Of a stretch of DNA of 11,558 nt, positions 6,821 to 11,558 are shown one piece after another (within the stretch, counting starts at the first letter, position 1; each line of letters opens with the position of its first letter). The notes below the pieces were generated by a model. That model did not search any database. It saw only the letters and a program-made list of their open reading frames with translations, and was not told the origin of the DNA. The DNA is from Oscillospiraceae bacterium (lineage in GTDB: Bacteria; Bacillota_A; Clostridia; Oscillospirales; Ruminococcaceae). Location: positions 1 to 11,558 of the forward strand of contig JAFQAF010000214.1 of assembly GCA_017400025.1 (NCBI GenBank), read 5' to 3'. The translations under genes were made by a program, and so were the position numbers.

Positions 6821-8416
6821 ATGCTTACAGTTAAAGACTTGACCCATGAATTTGATGGGCAGACCTTATTTAAAGATGTAAACCTTGATTTTAAAGATGG
6901 CAACTGTTACGGAATTATCGGTGCAAACGGTGCAGGTAAATCCACATTGCTTAAATTTATATCCGGTGTCCGTGAGCCTACAAGAGGCGAAATTTTCATG
7001 GACAAAAACTCCCGTATGTCCGTTCTGGAACAGGACCATTTCAAATTTGACGAATTCTATGTAATGGAAACTGTAATTATGGGCAACCCCCGTCTGTATG
7101 AAATCATGAAAGAAAAGGACGAGCTTTATGCAAAACCGGATTTTTCTGAAGAAGACGGTGAAAGAGCAGCAGAACTGGAAGGCGAGTTTGCAGAACTGGA
7201 CGGCTGGGAAGCTGAAACAGAGGTTCTGCAGCTTCTCAATGGCCTTGGCGTAGACAAGGAATACCACTACATGCAGATGAAAAATCTGAAAGGCCGTGAT
7301 AAAGTTAAAGTTCTTCTTGCGAAGGCCCTTTTCGGCAAACCAAGCATTATTCTGCTGGACGAACCTACAAACGACCTTGATATAGACGCCATTGCCTGGC
7401 TGGAGGAATTTATTATTGATTTCCCGGGCACAGTTCTGGTTGTTTCCCACGACAGACACTTCCTCAATGCTGTCTGCACACATACTGTTGATATTGACTA
7501 CAACAAAGTTAAAATGTATGCAGGCAACTATGACTTCTGGTATGAATCCAGCCAGCTGATGAATCAGCTTATCAAAAACCAGAACAAGAAAAAAGAAGAA
7601 AAAATCAGACAGCTGGAAGAATTTATCCGCAGATTCTCTGCAAACAAATCCAAGTCCAAACAGGCAACCTCCAGAAAAAAAATCCTGGATAATATTCAGC
7701 TGGAAGAAATGCCTGCATCCAGCCGTAAATATCCTTTTGTCGGTTTTGCACAGGACAGGGAAGTAGGCAAGGACGTGCTGGAAGTAAAAGAAGTTTCAAA
7801 AACAATTGATGGCATAAAAGTGCTGGACAAAGTATCCTTCTACATCAACCGCCTGGACAAGATTGCCCTTGTAGGTGACAATGAAGCAGGACAGACAGCG
7901 CTGTTCAAAATCCTCAATGGTGAAATGGAACCGGACGAAGGCAGCATCAAATGGGGTGTATCAACTTCCCGCAGCTATTTCCCGAAGGACAACACAGAAT
8001 TCTTCAAAGACAACAACGACAGCATCATTGACTGGCTGCGCCAGTACTCAAAAGACCAGACAGACAGCTATCTGCGCGGCTTCCTGGGAAGAATGCTGTT
8101 CAGCGGCGATGATGTTTTCAAAAAAGTAAACGTTCTTTCCGGTGGTGAAAAGGTAAGATGTATGCTGAGCCGTATGATGATGAGAGAAGCAAACGTTATT
8201 ATGCTGGACCAGCCGACAAACCATCTGGACCTGGAATCAATCACAGCTGTGAACAACGGCATTGTTGATTTCAAAGGCACAGTGCTTTTCGCCAGCCACG
8301 ACCATCAGTTTATCCAGACAATTGCAAACAGGATTATAGAAATTCTGCCGGACGGCTCAATTGTGGACAAACCAATGACATATGATGAATACATTGAGTA
8401 CAAGCACAACAGATAA
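6821..8416 (+). CDS. ABC-F family ATPase, YbiT-like, with degenerate second ATP site
   Basis: A 531-residue soluble protein with two ABC domains joined by a charged linker (about residues 240-300), as in ribosome-associated ABC-F translation factors; length and many blocks match YbiT. Domain 1 has Walker A GANGAGKST (34-42), Walker B ILLDEP ending at Glu181-Pro182 and switch His210. Its signature region reads LKGRD near 156-160 instead of LSGGQ. The linker contains RFSANKSKSKQATSR (271-285), a YbiT hallmark. Domain 2 has an intact LSGGE signature (439-443) and switch His493. Its Walker A, however, reads GDNEAGQT (352-359), with Gln358 in place of Lys, and its Walker B reads MLDQP with Gln464 in place of catalytic Glu. 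The site built mainly from the domain 2 Walker motifs should bind or hydrolyse ATP poorly. The start ATG has AAAGAGAG upstream. The gene has its own promoter and terminator. A role in ribosome function is inferred from the family; antibiotic resistance is possible but not indicated. Confidence 0.9.
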   Translation: MLTVKDLTHEFDGQTLFKDVNLDFKDGNCYGIIGANGAGKSTLLKFISGVREPTRGEIFMDKNSRMSVLEQDHFKFDEFYVMETVIMGNPRLYEIMKEKDELYAKPDFSEEDGERAAELEGEFAELDGWEAETEVLQLLNGLGVDKEYHYMQMKNLKGRDKVKVLLAKALFGKPSIILLDEPTNDLDIDAIAWLEEFIIDFPGTVLVVSHDRHFLNAVCTHTVDIDYNKVKMYAGNYDFWYESSQLMNQLIKNQNKKKEEKIRQLEEFIRRFSANKSKSKQATSRKKILDNIQLEEMPASSRKYPFVGFAQDREVGKDVLEVKEVSKTIDGIKVLDKVSFYINRLDKIALVGDNEAGQTALFKILNGEMEPDEGSIKWGVSTSRSYFPKDNTEFFKDNNDSIIDWLRQYSKDQTDSYLRGFLGRMLFSGDDVFKKVNVLSGGEKVRCMLSRMMMREANVIMLDQPTNHLDLESITAVNNGIVDFKGTVLFASHDHQFIQTIANRIIEILPDGSIVDKPMTYDEYIEYKHNR

Positions 8417-8423
8417 ATAAAGC

Positions 8424-8450
8424 AAAGCCGCCGGTCTCCGGCGGCTTTTG
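8424..8450 (+). terminator. terminator of the ABC-F gene
   Basis: AAAGCCGCCGG (8424-8434) and CCGGCGGCTTT (8438-8448) form an 11-pair stem with a three-base loop and a short T-run (8446-8449). It begins eight bases after the stop codon. Confidence 0.88.
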
Positions 8451-8641
8451 TGATATTGCAATATGGAGTAAAGAGAAAAATAAAAATATAATAATAAAAA
8501 TGTGATTTCAAAGTTTAATTTATTAAGCGCAAATATAAAATTGCGTTTTAATAAAATAAAGAAAAAACTCTGAAAATTAATTATAATTCTGTAAAGTGGT
8601 GGAAAAACAGCTTAAAAACTTAATTAAATAAATAACAATCG
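8451..8641. other. AT-rich spacer with no gene seen
   Basis: This stretch is nearly all A and T and holds no open frame with a ribosome site. The only structure found is a hairpin, AAGCGCAA (8525-8532) with TTGCGTTT (8541-8548), including one G.U pair and an eight-base loop. It is followed by TAATAAAA rather than a clean T-run. It may be a back-up terminator or nothing. The promoter of the non-coding RNA begins directly after. Confidence 0.4.
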
Positions 8642-8670
8642 TTGACAACTTTATTTTTGTGTGATAATAT
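8642..8670 (+). promoter_or_regulatory. strong extended -10 sigma-A promoter of the structured RNA
   Basis: A perfect TTGACA (8642-8647) and TAATAT (8665-8670) are separated by exactly 17 bases, and TGA precedes the -10 as in extended -10 promoters. Start is expected near A8677. This is the best promoter in the window by match to consensus, yet no protein gene follows it. Confidence 0.85.
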
Positions 8671-8761
8671 GTAATCAAAGAAAAGGATGTGGGGCCGATG
8701 GCACATTAAGTAAATGCTGTTCCTGGCAAGAGCAGAAAATAAAAAGAAACGCCAAAAGAAA

Positions 8762-8787
8762 TATATAATCGTAAAGAAGGTTATATA
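8762..8787 (+). repeat. GUAAAGAA-loop hairpin, copy 1
   Basis: Stem 8762-8770 with 8779-8787 (nine pairs, closing C-G, then U.G) and loop GTAAAGAA at 8771-8778. It lies near the 5' end of the RNA, about 220 bases before copy 2. Confidence 0.75.
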
Positions 8788-9001
8788 AAAAAGACGAACA
8801 AATACAGATAAGGGATATTAAAAAATATTCGGAAAGTATCAGAAAGTTAAAATAAGATATAAAGGGTATCTGAAATAACGAAGGATATGAGAATATAGAG
8901 AAATATCAAAATAAAATCTGAAAATTTTCTGCAGAATGTTCGTGCTGATTAGTAGGATACAAAAGCATATTGAGGAAATAAAGCAATCACAATAATTAGT
9001 A

Positions 9002-9023
9002 ATTTATCGTAAAGAAGGTAAGT
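9002..9023 (+). repeat. GUAAAGAA-loop hairpin, copy 2
   Basis: Stem 9002-9008 with 9017-9023 (seven pairs, closing C-G, then U.G, plus a second U.G) and loop GTAAAGAA at 9009-9016. TCAC at 8987-8990 could pair with GTGA at 9022-9025 as an alternative outer helix. Copy 3 follows at once. Confidence 0.7.
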
Positions 9024-9029
9024 GAAGAG

Positions 9030-9053
9030 TGATTATTGTAAAGAAAGTAATCA
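9030..9053 (+). repeat. GUAAAGAA-loop hairpin, copy 3
   Basis: Stem 9030-9037 with 9046-9053 (eight pairs, closing U-A, then U.G, with one G-C pair near the foot) and loop GTAAAGAA at 9038-9045. It is six bases after copy 2, so the two may stack. Confidence 0.75.
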
Positions 9054-9128
9054 GTAATTATTGTAGAATCCAAAAATGGCAAGTCCATACAGATTGTTTG
9101 AAAATATGTGATGAAGAAAGAAATATGC

Positions 9129-9158
9129 AATATATAATTGTAAAGAAAGTTATATATT
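9129..9158 (+). repeat. GUAAAGAA-loop hairpin, copy 4
   Basis: Stem 9129-9139 with 9148-9158 (11 pairs, closing U-A, then U.G) and loop GTAAAGAA at 9140-9147. It is the longest of the four and lies near the 3' end of the RNA. Confidence 0.78.
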
Positions 9159-9230
9159 AACATCGATGAGTACCACAAAAAGCACAAAAAAGAACATTTA
9201 CAAAGGCCCACTAAAACAGTGATAAGAATA

Positions 9231-9265
9231 AAGAGCCACTGAAGCATCAGTGGCTCTTGTTGTTT
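9231..9265 (+). terminator. first terminator of the structured RNA
   Basis: AAGAGCCACTGA (9231-9242) and TCAGTGGCTCTT (9247-9258) form a perfect 12-pair stem with an AGCA loop, followed by GTTGTTTTC. On the opposite strand the stem is followed by TATTCTTATC, so it may also help end the MaoC-SDR-GNAT transcript, which has no better terminator. Confidence 0.85.
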
Positions 9266-9269
9266 TCTC

Positions 9270-9292
9270 CGGCAGGCAGTGCCGTTTTTTTA
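9270..9292 (+). terminator. second terminator of the structured RNA
   Basis: CGGCA (9270-9274) and TGCCG (9280-9284) with a five-base loop are followed by seven T (9285-9291). The direction of the T-run shows that it acts on the plus strand. It catches read-through just before the 3' end of the converging GNAT gene. Confidence 0.8.
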
Positions 9293-9301
9293 TTTGGCTG
9301 A

Positions 9302-10279
9302 TTATCCCAGATTTTTTCTGTCCTGGTCGCCGTCAGCTTTAAACATCATAAAGCCGTCCGGGTCAGAGGTGAAGAAGAAATAGTCTATATTTTTCTGCCA
9401 CAGTGTATTCAGGTAGTTAGGGATAATGTTTGTGTCATTTTCGTCTCGCAGAACAAAACCGGCATCAGTGCCGTCCACACCCCAGCAATACATATCGCAG
9501 TATTCACAGTCAAACTCTGCCATCAGTCTGTCAGCATATCCGGAAAGCAGATAAAAGTTCTCTTTTGTGCCGATATAGTCCACAAGGCGGAGTACATAGC
9601 CTTCCTCGCTTTCATTTACTCTGAATACAACAAGAGAAACCGGGATGTTCTTGCTGTAAAGTATATATACTTTATAGTCATAATGAGGGTATTCAAAATA
9701 GCGTTTGTTGATGTACCAGTAGTCTTTTTGCGGTTTAAGTCCTTCCGGAATGACAAAAGCTGCTTTTACAGCCTCTATGCTTTCCATTTCAACAAGCTGT
9801 GTGCCTGTAATCATTTCTGATGCAGGAATAATTTTGTTGTTTACAACAGCCATTTTGTACTCATCTCTGTCAGCAAGGCGGTAGAAATGGTCCATTTTGT
9901 CCGGGTGATAGCCCAGGAAAGTGTAAAACGGCATTGTGTTTTCACGGATATTGTTACAGCTCATTATGTTTGCGCCGGTCAGCTCTTTCATAGCGCCCAT
10001 CAGTGCCAGGCCAAGACCATTTTTGCCTTTTTTTGCGCACCATATAGAAATCCATATATCACTGTTATCAGCTTCACTGCATTTTATATATCCGCACACT
10101 GCGGCAATCTCTCCGCCGTCTTCCAGTACATAGAAATTGGTCATACTGCCGTCAACATAATAGTAGCTGAACAATGTTTCATTGTTTACCAGCGGGTGAT
10201 TTGAACCCCAGTGTTCATTGAGAAAATCAATAATCAGCTTCTTTTCAGCAAGGGGAATTCTACGGATATTGTTATTCAA
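9302..10279 (-). CDS. two-domain GNAT-like acyltransferase, target unknown
   Basis: A 325-residue soluble protein. The N-terminal half looks like a GNAT fold: strands around 47-66, then an acyl-CoA binding loop and helix, AKKGKNGLGLALMGAMKE (82-99), and NTMPFYTFLGYHPD (114-127), which matches the usual end of a GNAT domain. The C-terminal half carries YWYINKRYFEYPHYDYKVY (187-205), a W-x-x-x-RY-x-x-P-x-Y-x-Y style motif I associate with GNAT-like proteins of surface-polysaccharide clusters; the acceptor could be an amino sugar, but this is inference. The start is TTG at 10279: an in-frame stop lies directly before it and GGAGG (10288-10292) is eight bases upstream. The start overlaps the last codons of the SDR gene, so translation is coupled. 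It is the last gene of the operon and converges on the structured RNA. Confidence 0.72.
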   Translation of the reverse strand: MNNNIRRIPLAEKKLIIDFLNEHWGSNHPLVNNETLFSYYYVDGSMTNFYVLEDGGEIAAVCGYIKCSEADNSDIWISIWCAKKGKNGLGLALMGAMKELTGANIMSCNNIRENTMPFYTFLGYHPDKMDHFYRLADRDEYKMAVVNNKIIPASEMITGTQLVEMESIEAVKAAFVIPEGLKPQKDYWYINKRYFEYPHYDYKVYILYSKNIPVSLVVFRVNESEEGYVLRLVDYIGTKENFYLLSGYADRLMAEFDCEYCDMYCWGVDGTDAGFVLRDENDTNIIPNYLNTLWQKNIDYFFFTSDPDGFMMFKADGDQDRKNLG

Positions 10280-11003
10280 TTACACTACCTCCGGTTACAG
10301 GCAGGTTTACACCTGTGATAAATCTTGCTTCTTCACTGAGCAGGAAAGCCATTGCAGGTACAACGTCATTTACCTGTGCATTGCGCTTCATAGGGTGGTC
10401 ATTTGCAGCTGCTTCTACAATCAGATGGCTGGTTTCAGCAAGAAATTTTGTTTCTATCATACTTGGACTTATGCTGTTAACAGTAATGCCGTTTGACACA
10501 TAATCGCTTGCCAGGCTTTTCATCAGTCCAACAATCGCATTCTTTGCCATAATGTATGCACCGGTATTTTTTGGAGGATTGGACAGCACATAGCTTGTTG
10601 CCATAAACAGCACTCTGCCAAACTTTGCCTTTGCCATTTTTGGCAGGATTGCCTTGCAGATTTTCACAGCGCTCATAACCTGCACATTCATATCAAGAAG
10701 GAATCTTTCTTCATCAAAACTTTTAAACTTTGTGTTTACAACACGCAGTGCCGGCAGATGTACAAAATGTGTAGGTGTGATACCTGTTTCCTTAATGTCG
10801 GAAACAAATCTGTCTGTGGCATCGCTGTCAGAAAGATTTACATCATAATATGTGTAATCAATATTGTTTTCTCTGCAAAAATTTTTCAGTGTCTCTCCGT
10901 CACCAAAACCCTGCAGCAGGAATTTGTCGCCCTCTGCAGCCACAGTTTTTATCAGTTCATAGCCAACGTCGCTTGTGGCACCTGTAATAAGATAAACACT
11001 CAT
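10272..11003 (-). CDS. short-chain dehydrogenase/reductase (SDR), FabG-like
   Basis: A classical SDR of 243 residues if started at the ATG at 11003. It is a NAD(P)(H)-dependent oxidoreductase with a Rossmann fold. The cofactor loop TGATSDVG is at residues 7-14. The catalytic set is Asn106, Ser137, Tyr150 and Lys154 (YIMAK), all with normal spacing. The usual NNAG motif is replaced by HLPAL (82-86). The C-terminus ends in the typical NLPVTGG. An in-frame ATG 12 codons upstream also exists. The shorter start is preferred because it begins exactly at the Gly-motif strand, follows the MaoC stop as TAATG (one-base overlap) and has GGGAG and AAGGG upstream. Given the MaoC partner, a 3-oxoacyl or hydroxyacyl thioester is a reasonable substrate; a nucleotide sugar is the main alternative. 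Confidence 0.87.
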   Translation of the reverse strand: MSVYLITGATSDVGYELIKTVAAEGDKFLLQGFGDGETLKNFCRENNIDYTYYDVNLSDSDATDRFVSDIKETGITPTHFVHLPALRVVNTKFKSFDEERFLLDMNVQVMSAVKICKAILPKMAKAKFGRVLFMATSYVLSNPPKNTGAYIMAKNAIVGLMKSLASDYVSNGITVNSISPSMIETKFLAETSHLIVEAAANDHPMKRNAQVNDVVPAMAFLLSEEARFITGVNLPVTGGSVIE

Positions 11004-11419
11004 TATTCCCTTACTCCCAACTGAATATTTGCTTTGCATACTTTCTTGCCGTCCTGATTTGTGATAGTGCCTTTCACAGCAACAGTTCTGAAAGTATCAT
11101 TGATTTCGCTGATTTTGCCGGTAACTGTCAGCACGTCACCAGGGAATACAGGCAGTGAAAATTTGGTTTCCACACTGTGCAGCAGACAGTGTTCGCCTGG
11201 CAGGTACACACCGGCCATTGTAGAGAACATACTGCCGAAAAGCATGCCGTGACACACTCTGTTTTTAAAGCCGTGAGCCACTGCATAGTCACGGTCCACG
11301 TGAATAGGGCTTACGTCACCGGTAATTTCTATAAATTTATCCATCATTTCTTCTGTGATTGTCACAGTAAAGCTTTCGCTCATACCAACGGATAAATCGC
11401 TGAATTTATAACTGTTCAT
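11003..11419 (-). CDS. MaoC-like hotdog-fold (R)-hydratase/dehydratase
   Basis: A 138-residue single-domain MaoC protein, the usual length for (R)-specific enoyl-CoA hydratases such as PhaJ. These add water to, or remove it from, 2-enoyl/3-hydroxyacyl thioesters. The hydratase-2 motif is present: Asp35 and His40 in GDVSPIHVD, followed by A-x-x-x-GF and VCHGML (55-60). Ser37 stands where Asn is common, a tolerated variant. The ATG at 11419 has AGAGG five bases upstream. It is the first gene of the operon and reads through TAATG into the SDR. Together, hydratase and reductase could interconvert enoyl, 3-hydroxy and 3-oxo thioesters, and the third gene could transfer the product; this pathway is inferred. 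Confidence 0.88.
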   Translation of the reverse strand: MNSYKFSDLSVGMSESFTVTITEEMMDKFIEITGDVSPIHVDRDYAVAHGFKNRVCHGMLFGSMFSTMAGVYLPGEHCLLHSVETKFSLPVFPGDVLTVTGKISEINDTFRTVAVKGTITNQDGKKVCKANIQLGVRE

Positions 11420-11452
11420 AATAACCTCTTAAAAATGTTTTTCTAATAAAAC

Positions 11453-11482
11453 AGTATATCATATTATATATATTTAAAGCAA
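11453..11482 (-). promoter_or_regulatory. promoter of the MaoC-SDR-GNAT operon
   Basis: On the minus strand TTGCTT (11477-11482) and TATACT (11453-11458) are 18 bases apart, and TGA precedes the -10, giving an extended -10 element. Its -35 is five bases from the -35 of the divergent promoter. Confidence 0.65.
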
Positions 11483-11487
11483 GATTA

Positions 11488-11516
11488 TTGATTTGGAGGA
11501 GAATCAGTAATATAAT
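11488..11516 (+). promoter_or_regulatory. promoter of the gene at the right edge
   Basis: TTGATT (11488-11493) and a perfect TATAAT (11511-11516) are separated by 17 bases. Transcription would start near 11523, giving a leader of about 23 bases that holds the ribosome site. Confidence 0.75.
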
Positions 11517-11545
11517 TGAAATCAGAAAGGCAAAGGTGATATTTT

Positions 11546-11558
11546 ATGAAACCGATTG
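11546..11558 (+). CDS. start of a gene cut by the window edge, product unknown
   Basis: Only ATG and three further codons (Met-Lys-Pro-Ile) are inside the window. AAAGGTGA (11533-11540) is a good ribosome site at proper distance and a consensus promoter lies just upstream, so a real gene very likely begins here. Its divergent placement against the MaoC operon suggests shared regulation or a shared pathway. No product can be named. Confidence 0.6.

Larger units (their letters stand above)
8677..9265 (+). ncRNA. large structured non-coding RNA (about 590 nt), ROOL/OLE-like in scale, class unassigned
   Basis: The transcript is framed by a near-consensus promoter and two consecutive terminators. 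It contains no reading frame with a believable start site and length. Four hairpins share the loop GUAAAGAA and show compensatory stem changes (8762-8787, 9002-9023, 9030-9053, 9129-9158). Their second pair is U.G in every copy, which is a wobble only if the plus strand is the RNA. Other local stems are GGATATT/AATATTC (8813-8819 with 8824-8830), AGATAT/GTATCT (8855-8860 with 8866-8871) and AUGG/CCAU (9076-9079 with 9085-9088). GTGGGGCC (8689-8696) can pair with GGCCCAC (9205-9211) with one bulged G, joining the ends. Sequence hallmarks of tmRNA, RNase P RNA and SRP RNA are absent. From memory, ROOL RNAs average about 580 nt and OLE about 600 nt, so either is possible. The absence of a neighbouring OLE-associated protein gene argues mildly against OLE. 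The existence of a structured RNA is well supported; the class is a guess. Confidence 0.72.

Noticed and set aside
6866..7483. 205-codon open frame antisense to the ABC-F gene
   Set aside because: No ribosome site or promoter, and the composition reflects the codon pattern of the ABC-F gene on the other strand.
8686..8712. Eight-codon frame with two Trp codons near the start of the RNA, like an attenuator leader peptide
   Set aside because: The ribosome-like AAGG touches the ATG, no biosynthetic gene follows, and no terminator/antiterminator pair is seen next to it.
8921..8935. CodY-like box AATTTTCTG within the structured RNA
   Set aside because: The right half departs from the consensus at about three positions and it lies about 250 bases inside the transcript. 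AT-rich DNA gives such partial matches often.
8762..9158. Repeated GTAAAGAA units considered as a CRISPR array or iteron cluster
   Set aside because: Only eight to ten core bases are shared, spacing is irregular (about 240, 29 and 102 bases), flanks form stems rather than direct repeats, and no cas or replication gene is near.
9029..9160. Open frame from GTG 9029 encoding about 43 residues with IIVKKVI near both ends, matched by a 24-codon frame at 8714-8788 that ends in IIVKKVI
   Set aside because: The repeated peptide comes from the repeated hairpin. Differences between the copies at third codon positions are exactly compensatory in the stems, which coding would not require. Copy 2 breaks the peptide pattern, and the 8714 frame has no ribosome site. 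I treat this as RNA structure; a tiny peptide gene from 9029 is not fully excluded, as AAGG lies about ten bases upstream.

Overview
The window looks like chromosomal DNA from a low-GC, Gram-positive anaerobe, most likely a member of Bacillota class Clostridia. The signs are AT-rich intergenic DNA, strong AGGAG-type ribosome binding sites, consensus sigma-A promoters, short intrinsic terminators after nearly every gene, and a mix of ATG, GTG and TTG starts. No rRNA, tRNA, insertion sequence or CRISPR array is visible.

Left part (1-6619): a small unrecognised membrane protein on the plus strand converges on a minus-strand series. In transcription order that series is a MATE-family efflux transporter, two tandem paralogous C69-family (Ntn-hydrolase) dipeptidases, and a DUF819-family membrane protein. 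The MATE and both dipeptidase genes have convincing promoters; the promoter of the DUF819 gene is weaker. All four have their own terminator, so this is a gene neighbourhood rather than a tight operon. The two dipeptidases come from a duplication that included the promoter. Peptide cleavage next to a putative transporter suggests peptide or amino-acid use; this is inference.

Middle (6757-8450): a plus-strand ABC-F ATPase of the YbiT type. Its second nucleotide-binding site has lost the Walker A lysine and carries Gln in place of the catalytic Glu.

The most interesting segment is 8642-9292, which has no convincing protein gene. A near-perfect extended -10 sigma-A promoter starts an RNA of about 590 nt that ends at two consecutive terminators. 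Four copies of one hairpin lie inside it. All share the same eight-base loop (GUAAAGAA), all have a U.G as the second pair, and their stems differ by compensatory changes. A GC-rich helix can join the two ends. This is a large structured non-coding RNA. Its size and style recall ROOL or OLE RNAs, but the class cannot be settled by eye.

Right part (9302-11419, minus): a three-gene translationally coupled operon encodes a MaoC-like hydratase/dehydratase, a short-chain dehydrogenase/reductase and a two-domain GNAT-like protein. It looks like a small module that makes or modifies a hydroxyacyl (or related) group and transfers it, possibly to a sugar or surface polymer (inference). A divergent promoter pair at 11453-11516 serves this operon and a plus-strand gene of which only the first four codons are in the window.
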